DNA from: a virus
Strand: one strand, 5' to 3'
IMG/VR virus record: IMGVR_UViG_3300048015_000065
Coordinates: 1-21,259 of that record
Length of the DNA stretch: 21,259 nt
Shown: positions 1 through 7,231 of the stretch, piece by piece
Layout of the letters: every line of letters begins with the position of its first letter
How positions within the stretch are numbered: the first letter of the stretch is position 1
The notes under the pieces: generated by a model
The model's database searches: none
What the model was told of the DNA's origin: nothing
The model's input: only the letters and a program-made list of their open reading frames with translations
Made by a program: the position numbers and the translations under genes

Positions 1-17
1 ATAAATCACCGGTTTGA

Positions 18-1382
18 TTAAGCCCCATAGTAGGGGAATTTACAGGGGATTCCTGCTATGGTTATAACAAGGTAACCTTTGGGTGTGAGGGGAAGGGTGG
101 AAGCCGATCCTGAGGTAGCTGAGGTAGATGTGGTAGGAGAAACAAGGCCAATATTGCCTTGAAACGTGGCATTGCCTGTTAAGGATGATAGGGATAAAAG
201 TGGGTTTGAAAAACTACCACTCCCCGTATTTTCATTTGCTTGGCTATATGAAATGAAATCAAGAGTTCCTCCAGGACTCGAAGCTACACCAAATGAAGCT
301 CCTCCTGCTGAAGTATTGGTTAAGCTAAATGAAGCGCTTGTGGGGGAAGATAAGTATAATTGTTGACCCAACAGACTAGTGTTTGTTCCACCTGTGAGGG
401 GGAAAGGACCGGCACTGCTATTTATCCAATTTTGGCCGGTGTAGCTGTAATTGAATTGGGGCACCAAATGCTCTAGTAAAGTAGCTGATTGGAGCATGTC
501 AGCGAACACGGTGTCTTGGGTTGCATTGCTTGGAGCAGCAATAGTTATCTTGATGTAGGGATAAGTGCCTTCTGTAACCGTTACTGAAAAGCTACCTGCG
601 GCGTTAAGCTCAACTTCTAGGTTATTTCCCCCAACTCCTGGAACGGCTGCGTAAAAAGTAAACCCTTGGCTAGTAGAACCCGAAACGTTAACACTTGCTG
701 TAGCCGCTGAATCTACTATAGAAATGCTACCGTCTAAATAAACGTTACCGCCCGCTCCGGCATATGTGTCTGTGCCTCCAGACAGTCTTACACTATTTAT
801 AACCTGAGCTTGATCTGTTCCCGTAATGCTATAAGTAACTTGAGCTATAGCAGCGTTATCGAGAGCATTAATAATATCAGAGGCCATGCTGACCCCTGAT
901 TGGATCTGAACAACCAACTCTCCTTGAGACCCATATGAAACTACCTCACTGCCTTGAGTTCCTCCCGGAATGTACATTATTGTCATTCCGTTTCCGTTTG
1001 ACGGGTAAACTGGAGGTGGTAGAGGGGAATTAATACCTTGGGGTGGGAAATTAGCCGCGTTGTTAAAAACGTACGTTATGTCGCCTAAAACGCCTGAAGC
1101 AGCTACGGGATACGTATCGGGGGAACCTATGTCTTGCGTGGTTTCGAAAAGTAGGGACTCGTTGATTCCAGTAGGACTGGTTAGGTTAGAAAGAGTTGTG
1201 TTGGCTCCGCCTCCTCCGCCTCCTCCTGCAGCTTCCCACGCGTGGTTAGTAGTGGACCAGCCGTAAATGGTGCCAGAATCTGCAGCAATAAATATTTGTC
1301 CGGGAGACCCAGGACTTGGTAAATCTGCTTGAGTAGGTACGGAAGGGGGGGCTAAGGGAAGCCCTAAGAATTGGCTGGACAT
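18..1382 (-). CDS. Tail fibre / receptor-binding protein with shared N-terminal module (454 aa)
   Basis: Probable virion adhesin. Residues 1-50 carry a module with the motif SQFLGLPLAPPSVPT and a PGQIF.A.DSGTIY.WST pattern ending in WE. The same module opens the 322-aa protein two genes upstream, so it is probably the virion-attachment part. A run of seven glycines (53-59) acts as a hinge. Next comes a short motif starting NTTLSNLTSPT, common in phage fibre proteins. Two related beta-rich segments follow (about 126-208 and 238-337), each ending in a similar [LS]-[TS]-GGT-[DN]-T motif. The last residues (GYLVITIAGIPCKFPYYGA) resemble a short C-terminal tail found on many phage structural proteins. 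The ATG has an AAAGGA site 5 nt upstream. It is the last complete gene in the window. The receptor-binding role is inferred from composition, modules and position; no enzymatic motif is visible. Confidence 0.75.
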   Translation of the reverse strand: MSSQFLGLPLAPPSVPTQADLPSPGSPGQIFIAADSGTIYGWSTTNHAWEAAGGGGGGGANTTLSNLTSPTGINESLLFETTQDIGSPDTYPVAASGVLGDITYVFNNAANFPPQGINSPLPPPVYPSNGNGMTIMYIPGGTQGSEVVSYGSQGELVVQIQSGVSMASDIINALDNAAIAQVTYSITGTDQAQVINSVRLSGGTDTYAGAGGNVYLDGSISIVDSAATASVNVSGSTSQGFTFYAAVPGVGGNNLEVELNAAGSFSVTVTEGTYPYIKITIAAPSNATQDTVFADMLQSATLLEHLVPQFNYSYTGQNWINSSAGPFPLTGGTNTSLLGQQLYLSSPTSASFSLTNTSAGGASFGVASSPGGTLDFISYSQANENTGSGSFSNPLLSLSSLTGNATFQGNIGLVSPTTSTSATSGSASTLPLTPKGYLVITIAGIPCKFPYYGA

Positions 1383-1383
1383 A

Positions 1384-1614
1384 CTATTCCTTTATAGGCT
1401 GCTTGGGTTTTTTTCTTAATATGTTTCGTTGAAACCAATTAAGGTTTTTTGGTTGCTTTATGGAAGCCTTTTTTTCTGTTTTTAGCTCTAAGGCCCGTTT
1501 AGCTCTATACTGCACATCTGATAGAATTACAGATATAGGGTAGGCAGCTTTTGCAGCTGCTTCGGTTTCAAACTGCCGACATTCGGTGGGGCTTATTACT
1601 ACCACATATTTCAT
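1384..1614 (-). CDS. Small basic protein of unknown function (76 aa)
   Basis: I do not recognise this protein. Its ATG overlaps the stop codon of the 322-aa gene in a TAATG arrangement, so translation is probably coupled to it. The next gene begins just past its own stop. The N-terminal half could form a small alpha/beta fold (MKYVVVISPTECRQFETEAA). The C-terminal half is rich in Lys and Arg (for example NILRKKPKQPIKE) and has no signal peptide or membrane segment. Its place between two paralogous receptor-binding candidates suggests a fibre-assembly or chaperone role, but only the location supports that. The tight overlap and the absence of a better frame support it as a real gene. Confidence 0.6.
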   Translation of the reverse strand: MKYVVVISPTECRQFETEAAAKAAYPISVILSDVQYRAKRALELKTEKKASIKQPKNLNWFQRNILRKKPKQPIKE

Positions 1615-2582
1615 TAGTAGGTGCCTCGGTCTGAGACAAATTGATAATTATATTGGACCCAGTCCTGTGTGACTGTGACAGAAGCTCCTGCATACCAGAT
1701 AACTAAACAGAATAAGCCTACAGGGTAGGCAGTGGGTATGTTGGTGGTAATTGAGGTACTGGCCGCTGTTCCGTTTATATAAAACATAACTTCAGTGCCG
1801 GCGGTGTTTACCTCCACACGAACGTCATTCCAACCCGTTGTTACAGGGATACCCAGGTCCACGTAGTTAGTACCAACGTCGTTAGAGTAGGTTTGGCCTT
1901 GCCAGTTTGCGTTTAGATAATTAAAAAATAGAAGGGCAGAGTTATTTACGGCCGGGAAGGAATCCCCAAAACCAAAAGATATACCATAACTGTTTGTTAC
2001 CGTAGGGAGAGAGGGAATGTAAAATGAACCTGCAAAGACTTGACTTGAGGCCCCAAACAAAATGGGCTGTAAAGCTGACACAAACCCGCTGCTAGTAACA
2101 CTAGAGTCTACAGTGTATTCAACAAAGCCTACCCTGGTATCTGTGTTAGTGGCTAAGGCTGCACAAGACCCTTGAAAAGCTAAACCCAAGATACCTACAG
2201 GATTGCTTGTATTGACCTCGTAATTGTACGGTAGAAAGTCCTCTGTAACCTGGAAAACGGGTATTGAAGAAGTTGGGTCAATTATGAACTGTCCTCCACC
2301 AGATCCGGTATTAGTAATTGTGGTAGTTCCTGCTGAGGAACTGACCGATATACCTGTGCCTCCTGTTATTACTTGAGCAGAGGTGGTATTACCATTAATA
2401 CTGGCAATCCCGCCTCCCCCACCACCACCCGATTCCCACGCATTACTGTTCGTAGACCAGGCGTAAATCACACCGGTATCGATAGCTACAAACACCTGGC
2501 CGGGAACACCAGGCTCAGGTAGAGCACTGGAGGTAGGCACAGAAGGTACGCTTAGGGGGAGGCCTATAAATTGACTAGCCAC
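1614..2582 (-). CDS. Tail fibre / receptor-binding protein with lectin-like C-terminus (322 aa)
   Basis: Paralogue, over its first 50 residues, of the 454-aa protein downstream: SQFIGLPLSVPSVPT, then PGQVFVAIDTGVIYAWST, then WE, followed by seven glycines (52-58). Residues about 60-92 match the INGNTT.AQ.ITGGTGISV pattern seen in many phage fibres. After about residue 100 the sequence departs completely from its paralogue. It reads as a beta-sandwich, with a GWNDVRVEVN...EVMFYINGT stretch (about residues 245-275) reminiscent of concanavalin/laminin-G-like lectin folds. The inferred role is attachment to a surface glycan. The start is GTG, 6 nt after the upstream stop, with only a weak purine-rich site inside the preceding gene. 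The stop overlaps the ATG of the 76-aa gene. Confidence 0.7.
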   Translation of the reverse strand: MASQFIGLPLSVPSVPTSSALPEPGVPGQVFVAIDTGVIYAWSTNSNAWESGGGGGGGIASINGNTTSAQVITGGTGISVSSSAGTTTITNTGSGGGQFIIDPTSSIPVFQVTEDFLPYNYEVNTSNPVGILGLAFQGSCAALATNTDTRVGFVEYTVDSSVTSSGFVSALQPILFGASSQVFAGSFYIPSLPTVTNSYGISFGFGDSFPAVNNSALLFFNYLNANWQGQTYSNDVGTNYVDLGIPVTTGWNDVRVEVNTAGTEVMFYINGTAASTSITTNIPTAYPVGLFCLVIWYAGASVTVTQDWVQYNYQFVSDRGTY

Positions 2583-2588
2583 GTGGGC

Positions 2589-2948
2589 TTACTCTTTTCC
2601 GTTAAAGGAAGCAGCCGTAATTGTTGCGGTACTGGCTCCGCTGGAACCATCCGTGTAAACACAACGGACATAGTTAAATCCGGCTTGGGAATAATTCCAC
2701 ATAACCGACCCGGCTGCAGCTACAGTTTGCTGAGTGCTTTCTATATCTGTCCAGTTCGTTGGAGCCTGTTGATAGGTACTATAGGGATCGTTTGAAGCCT
2801 GAAGCTTAAACATGCCTGTAGGGGTTCCGGTAAACGTCACTTGAATCGAGAAGTTATCTGTGGTTTGTAGGCTAATTGCAGTGCTATTTATAGTAGTGTT
2901 CATAACCTTGGCTACGGGTATGATATTTTGGGTATTGAAGTTACGCAT
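2589..2948 (-). CDS. Small beta-rich virion protein (119 aa)
   Basis: Short beta-rich protein with no signal peptide or membrane segment. Its central and C-terminal part (about 65-110) has the pattern NWTDIESTQQTVAAAGSV.WN...AGF.YVR.VYTDGSSG. Small structural proteins of podovirus-like phages often show this pattern as a W-T-x-I...S...aG...W-N...aGyrYVR.vyTd series. It probably folds as a compact beta-sandwich and belongs to the virion or the fibre set. The start is ATG with AAAGGA 4 nt upstream, one of the best sites in the region. It sits between the Cys/His-rich 338-aa protein and the first receptor-binding candidate. The exact role is unknown. Confidence 0.65.
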   Translation of the reverse strand: MRNFNTQNIIPVAKVMNTTINSTAISLQTTDNFSIQVTFTGTPTGMFKLQASNDPYSTYQQAPTNWTDIESTQQTVAAAGSVMWNYSQAGFNYVRCVYTDGSSGASTATITAASFNGKE

Positions 2949-2965
2949 AAGGTCCTTTGGAAGGG

Positions 2966-2981
2966 AAGAAGGGGTCTTCTT
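2966..2981 (-). other. Short perfect hairpin between genes
   Basis: In the 48-bp gap after the 338-aa gene, AAGAAG and CTTCTT form a perfect 6-bp stem around a 4-nt loop. No T-run follows, so it is not a clear terminator. It lies just ahead of the ribosome binding site of the 119-aa gene and may affect mRNA processing or translation. Confidence 0.35.
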
Positions 2982-2996
2982 ATTGGTGGGGTATCC

Positions 2997-4013
2997 CTAG
3001 CTGCGCTTGTCTATTTGGCGTGCTTGTAGGGACGTGGGGTATAAATCGTCGTTTTTACTCACAGCTTTTAATTGAGCTGCAGTGGCACCCTTAGGCTTAG
3101 TGCTTTGCTGCCTTTGTTGAGCTTGTTGTGCCTGAGAGGCTATTACTGCCTGAGCGGCGTAGGGAGTCATTGTAGAATCAAGGGGTTGGCCTATTAAGTG
3201 GCTTAGGCCTATTCGTTGCGTATAGGACAGCTTTTGAGGGTTCTTTACATCTATAATCTTTTCCATTACCTTTTGGTTTATTAGGTTAACCGCCTCGGGG
3301 TGTATGGTGCGTAGGGTCATTATGTCTGGGGGTGTTAGATTGCCTTCTTTTGCGTATTTAAGCACCAGGAGAGGGTTGTTGGCTATATCCAGCTGTCTGT
3401 GGTAATTAGCTTCAGAACCTTTACCAGGAGACATTAAACGGTCAAGAGGGGCGTTCTGGACGCCTTTTGGCTTTATGGAGCTAAGGTAACTCAAAGCAGG
3501 AACCACATGGGCTGCTAAGGCCACAGCATGGTCGGGCAGCGTTTCCCCTAAGTTGCCTCCCAATTGCTCCAGCTGGCTTGGATCCATTTTAAGGCTTTCT
3601 ATACGCTCAGAAAGCTTTTCTCTAGCAGCTTCGTCAGGCTCGGAGTGGATCTTCTCGTTGTGGAGAAAACCTGTAACATGACTTTCAAGGCGTTTAGAGC
3701 CTTTATGGGCCTGTTTTCGGTATTCTTCTAAAGAGTTCTCGGAATGGCCTAGTTTGGTTAGCTGGCCTAGAAGGCCTTGCGAGGCTCCGTAATGGGCTAG
3801 AGCCTCTTTTGGGTTCGTTACGAACTTTCTGTTAGCTTCGACTTCGCCACCTTCAGCGTAATGTTTACAGCCCTCTTCATGGAGTTGATCGGAATCGCAA
3901 TATTGGACCAAACCGCCGTTGGACATAGCTTCGCCACAGTGACAATTCGGATGAGATTGTCCGTAACTTTTACAACTAGGGTTTCTACAAACCCACGGTG
4001 GGAATATGGCCAT
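2997..4013 (-). CDS. Internal/structural protein with Cys/His-rich N-terminal module (338 aa)
   Basis: The first 60 residues hold six cysteines and several histidines: C9, C14, H21, C24, H25, C26, C39, H45, C49 and H51. The arrangement C-x4-C-x6-H-x2-C-x-C, then C-x5-H-x3-C-x-H, looks like a small zinc-binding module. It is followed at once by HYAEGGEV (51-58). That combination is familiar from phage internal or virion-associated proteins. The rest is helical and charged, with a Gln/Ala-rich stretch near 290-310 (AQQAQQRQQS) and no catalytic motif. It follows two larger candidate ejection proteins that carry the same AEGGEV-type motif, so I infer a DNA-ejection or internal virion role. The ATG lies inside the end of the upstream 63-aa membrane protein gene (29-nt overlap in another frame), with AAGGA 11 nt upstream. 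Zinc binding is inferred. Confidence 0.65.
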   Translation of the reverse strand: MAIFPPWVCRNPSCKSYGQSHPNCHCGEAMSNGGLVQYCDSDQLHEEGCKHYAEGGEVEANRKFVTNPKEALAHYGASQGLLGQLTKLGHSENSLEEYRKQAHKGSKRLESHVTGFLHNEKIHSEPDEAAREKLSERIESLKMDPSQLEQLGGNLGETLPDHAVALAAHVVPALSYLSSIKPKGVQNAPLDRLMSPGKGSEANYHRQLDIANNPLLVLKYAKEGNLTPPDIMTLRTIHPEAVNLINQKVMEKIIDVKNPQKLSYTQRIGLSHLIGQPLDSTMTPYAAQAVIASQAQQAQQRQQSTKPKGATAAQLKAVSKNDDLYPTSLQARQIDKRS

Positions 4014-4176
4014 TATCTTTGTGTTCCTTGCAAATGCATTCTTTGTGGATTTCCTTACCTATTGCTCGCCCAATTACTTTAAAAGGCCAACCAAGTAAGC
4101 TAGAAATTCCAGTAATATATAAGTAGCTTATTCCCAACAGAAGGATTGCGGTAGCAACGTTTTCTAAGAATTCCAT
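3985..4176 (-). CDS. Small single-span membrane protein (63 aa)
   Basis: The chosen start is the ATG at 4174-4176, because GGAGG lies 5 nt upstream. Two earlier in-frame ATGs at 4188 and 4194 have no such site. Residues 5-29 (from ENVATAILLLGISYLYITGI onward) form one clear transmembrane helix. The tail is basic, then contains C-x-C and nearby histidines (KECICKEHKDNGH), possibly a small metal-binding patch. The end overlaps the next gene by 29 nt in another frame. Size and a single span are compatible with a holin or a membrane-associated ejection accessory. No endolysin gene is nearby, so I cannot call it a holin. The strong ribosome site and hydrophobic profile support it as a real gene. 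Confidence 0.6.
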   Translation of the reverse strand: MEFLENVATAILLLGISYLYITGISSLLGWPFKVIGRAIGKEIHKECICKEHKDNGHIPTVGL

Positions 4177-4219
4177 AATTGCCTCCATATACACAGTATC
4201 TTCTATAATTGTGTAGGCA

Positions 4220-5896
4220 TTATGGTGTATTCACCATATCATACTTTTTAGCTACGCCCTTTTTAGCGGCGTTTTTCAAAGTTCCTTCAATGTTGGATCT
4301 TCCTTCGAACATTTCGTTTCTATTCTGACCACTTACTGGGGATGAGGAAACTAGCATCTTATCAACCTCGTCTTGACTCATTTCGGGGAAAGCTACTCGT
4401 ATATCTCCTCTAACCCGTGCCAAGGCTCTTTTATAAGCTTGTACTTTGGGATCTCCTGCAGAAGCGTAAGATAGAACCCCGCTAATAGCATCACCTAGTA
4501 GGGGTATTCCTGAGATCTTGGCTCCCTTTTCCAATCTGGTTATCCCTGTCGCATTGTCTGCCATGGTTTTATAAGAATCCCTAAGATTAGATAGAACAGA
4601 ATCATACTGATCGAGTTTGTTATATTGATCCTTAAGGTCTCCATAGTCAGCTTCAGCAAGCGGGTTCATTTTAGGGTTGGCAGCAAAGAACTTAGATTTA
4701 GCGTCAGGGGTTAATAGGGGTTTAATAGGGGTATCTAAAGGGTCGTGATAGTCTTGGGGATTGTACGATGACTCGGGCTGCGGTTGTCCAATTGGTGTAG
4801 GACCTTCACCTAAAGTGGCTTGAGGTTTTTGAGTGGCCTTCTGGGTTGCAGGGGATAGATTTGGCCCCCCCGCTTGATGTATGGCTTTTGATGCGTTGTA
4901 GAACGTCGCCATTTGTATAGCTCGTTCCGCGGCTTTGGCTCCAGCGACCTGATTATAGGCCGCAACGGCTGTCGGGGTTCCAAGTTTAAGAGCTTGATTT
5001 TTTAAGGCTGCTAAGAGTTGGTCGTTTACAGAAATTTTAGAAGCAGCTAACGAAAGTAAACGGTTTCCGGTTAATTTATCATAGGCATCAACCAAGTTTT
5101 TTTGGTTTCCTGTATTTTCCTCTTGGGCCTTCATTTCACGTTCTGCCATTGCATTAAACACGTCTAGAGCGGGATTATGGGTCGAGCCCAGCTGTCCTGC
5201 ACCAATTCCACCAAGAATTAATCCCAAGCCGTTTAAAATGCCTGGTTTGCGGGGTGTAATGGGATTTTTAGCCAAATAGTCTCTATAGTTTTCTATCTCT
5301 TGGGCTTGTAATTCCGGAGCAGCTTTTTGTTGGTCAGCGATAGTGCCTAATTTGTTAGCGTTTTGTTCTACTAACGGTTGTTCTTTTTGGGCTAAAGCTG
5401 CCTCTGTAGCAGCTTTTTGTCTTTCTCCTAATAGTTCTTGTTGAGGAGTTCCAATCGCGTTCTGAGAAACATCTAATTGGGGAACATTGGGTAAAGAAGG
5501 ATCTGCGGCTAGAGGAGCATCAGGGGTACCTTCGTCTAAATAACGTCTATCTCCCCTATCTGCCACAATTTGTACCAACATTTTGTGGTGCTCATCTTTA
5601 GCAGCGGCTATACTTTTCTTGGCGCTTTTTGTGTCTCCCGCGTCACTATCAGCTTTAGCTTCACGCGCCTTTTCACCAGCTTTTGAAACACCTTTAGGAG
5701 AATCTTCATATTCAGCTTTATGAACACCTTTTACTTCTCCACCTTCTGCTAACGGAATTAGTTTAATTTGAGCCTTTAAAAGCTTTGGAAGAGCGTTATG
5801 GGCAACTACAATCTTATGGCCCTTTTCGTGCTCAAATGTGCTTGTTTTATCGTCACAAGCAATTTTTTTCATCTTTTTCAAATCTAAAAGGTCCAT
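4220..5896 (-). CDS. Candidate internal virion (DNA ejection) protein (558 aa)
   Basis: Long hydrophilic protein, mostly helical and rich in Ala, Gln and Lys. Near the N-terminus it has a GHKIVVAHNALPKLLKAQI stretch (26-44) followed by LAEGGEV (49-55), a combination I associate with phage internal virion proteins. The middle (about 150-330) is low-complexity Ala/Gln/Glu sequence with a short Gly/Leu-rich hydrophobic patch (ILNGLGLILGGIGAGQLG). The C-terminal third is more globular and helical (from about 395 to the end). No lysozyme or peptidase motif is evident. Its start overlaps the stop of the preceding gene as TAATG, with AAAGGA 8 nt upstream. Position after the large tail protein and the companion 442-aa protein fits the ejection-protein slot of short-tailed phages. 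The role is inferred. Confidence 0.6.
   Translation of the reverse strand: MDLLDLKKMKKIACDDKTSTFEHEKGHKIVVAHNALPKLLKAQIKLIPLAEGGEVKGVHKAEYEDSPKGVSKAGEKAREAKADSDAGDTKSAKKSIAAAKDEHHKMLVQIVADRGDRRYLDEGTPDAPLAADPSLPNVPQLDVSQNAIGTPQQELLGERQKAATEAALAQKEQPLVEQNANKLGTIADQQKAAPELQAQEIENYRDYLAKNPITPRKPGILNGLGLILGGIGAGQLGSTHNPALDVFNAMAEREMKAQEENTGNQKNLVDAYDKLTGNRLLSLAASKISVNDQLLAALKNQALKLGTPTAVAAYNQVAGAKAAERAIQMATFYNASKAIHQAGGPNLSPATQKATQKPQATLGEGPTPIGQPQPESSYNPQDYHDPLDTPIKPLLTPDAKSKFFAANPKMNPLAEADYGDLKDQYNKLDQYDSVLSNLRDSYKTMADNATGITRLEKGAKISGIPLLGDAISGVLSYASAGDPKVQAYKRALARVRGDIRVAFPEMSQDEVDKMLVSSSPVSGQNRNEMFEGRSNIEGTLKNAAKKGVAKKYDMVNTP
4221..4238 (-). other. Hairpin at the 3' end of the 558-aa gene
   Basis: TATGGTG and CACCATA form a perfect 7-bp inverted repeat with a 4-nt loop covering the last codons and part of the stop of the 558-aa gene. 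No T-run follows, so a transcription terminator is unlikely. It could be an mRNA stability or translational-coupling element ahead of the membrane protein gene, or simply chance. Confidence 0.3.
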
Positions 5897-7224
5897 TATT
5901 TGAGTCCTTTCTTGGCGAGGGACTTCAGAATGAATAGCCGAGCCTTATCGGGGCTCAGTTTGTTCTCAATATGTCGCGGTAAGACTTCTCCACCATCTTC
6001 AAGGGTAACTGGAATAGTGTCGTTCTCTAGGCTATCCCCTTTAACCTTAGCTTGGCCTTTAAACACAGTGCCAAGTTTTAGGGGGTTGGCTCCGTGCTGG
6101 ACTTGTTTAACCTCTTCTGGGTTTAAATAACGTTCGCCAGGAGAAACCATGGCCTTTACGCTTGAACTTTTACCACCTTGAGCAAAATAATTAGCTACGT
6201 GAGAGTCGTGTAGGCCTTCACAATACCCGCCGCGAGCTAGTCCTAAGCTACTTGCAACACTGCCTATTCCAGCTCCTAGAGATTTTAGCCCCATGGGGTC
6301 TTGTTGAGCTTGGCCTTGTGGATTCATGTTTTGTGCGAGAGAACCCAAGAATTGAAAAATGTTTTGACCATTTATTGTAGGATTTGCCTCCGCTCCGCCC
6401 GCGGTTGCTCCTGCTGTGGCTCCTGTAGCGGCTCCAGCTCCTACGGTTCCACCTGCGTCATACTTTTCTACCTCACCACCTTTATAAAAAATTGAACCAA
6501 GAATACTGCCAGCGGCTCCAAACAAACCTCCTGCGGTTTTTTGATTAGCCGCTGCGTTTGCTTGTGCGGTTTGCGCATTAATGCCTTGGGCTTGAGCGTA
6601 GTTATTAACGTTGGTGGCGTTCTGAGCCGCATTTGCTCCCGTTGCTGTTCCATATACACCAGACTGTACACCTTGTTCGCCTAAACCTTGTTGGGCTATT
6701 TGGTTTTGAAGAGCTGCTTGGGCGTTTATCGCATTAAGCTGTTGTTGGCTCTGTAGCGACGCGGCTTGGCCTACTGCACCTTGTTGAGTGGCTGCGCCCT
6801 GTTGGCCCGCTTGGCGGGCAATTAAACCGACATTAGAGGCTGCTCCACGTTGACCTGCTTGTAAGGCTGCCGTGTTTGCTACGTTTTGGCCTGTGGCTTG
6901 GTTTAACATTGTCTGAGCGGGGTTGGGTCCCGCTCCTGTAGAGATTTGACCTAATTGCCCGGCTAACCCTTGCTCAGCTCCTACCGCACCATTAACAATT
7001 TGGCCGTTTTGAGCTGCCGCTCCTGAGGTGTCCACTGTGGGCGCGTAATTTAAGTTTGTTGTAGGAGCTAATTGCGCTGAATAGCCACTCTGAGGGGTCA
7101 ATAGACCTGCAAGGCCGCCGTTAGCTGTGTTGCTTGTAACACCACCTGCATCGTAGTGCTTTACATGCTCAAGTGCTAGCTTGGTTTGCTTGTGTACAAA
7201 TTCCAATTTTTTCTGGAGATCCAT
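5896..7224 (-). CDS. Ala/Gln/Gly-rich candidate ejection protein with repeated GG motifs (442 aa)
   Basis: I prefer the ATG at 7222-7224 (MDLQKKLEFV), because AAGGA lies 4 nt upstream and the site abuts the stop of the previous gene. The frame is open to an earlier ATG at 7251, which would overlap that gene and lacks a ribosome site. The protein begins with a short helix and then HYDAGG (23-28). A long Ala/Gln/Asn/Gly-rich, probably flexible helical region follows. KGGEV...KYDAGG comes next, then ARGGYCEG and FAQGG, and finally a conserved-looking C-terminal region with VSPGERYLNPEE, AKVKGDSLENDTIPVTLEDGGEVLPR and a basic end. That C-terminal pattern is one I have seen in phage internal and ejection proteins. 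It partners the 558-aa protein through a TAATG overlap. The function is inferred. Confidence 0.62.
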   Translation of the reverse strand: MDLQKKLEFVHKQTKLALEHVKHYDAGGVTSNTANGGLAGLLTPQSGYSAQLAPTTNLNYAPTVDTSGAAAQNGQIVNGAVGAEQGLAGQLGQISTGAGPNPAQTMLNQATGQNVANTAALQAGQRGAASNVGLIARQAGQQGAATQQGAVGQAASLQSQQQLNAINAQAALQNQIAQQGLGEQGVQSGVYGTATGANAAQNATNVNNYAQAQGINAQTAQANAAANQKTAGGLFGAAGSILGSIFYKGGEVEKYDAGGTVGAGAATGATAGATAGGAEANPTINGQNIFQFLGSLAQNMNPQGQAQQDPMGLKSLGAGIGSVASSLGLARGGYCEGLHDSHVANYFAQGGKSSSVKAMVSPGERYLNPEEVKQVQHGANPLKLGTVFKGQAKVKGDSLENDTIPVTLEDGGEVLPRHIENKLSPDKARLFILKSLAKKGLK

Positions 7225-7231
7225 AATTTCC

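Noticed and set aside
1-17. Terminator or next gene start at the left edge
   Set aside because: Seventeen bases containing ACCGGT are too few to judge.
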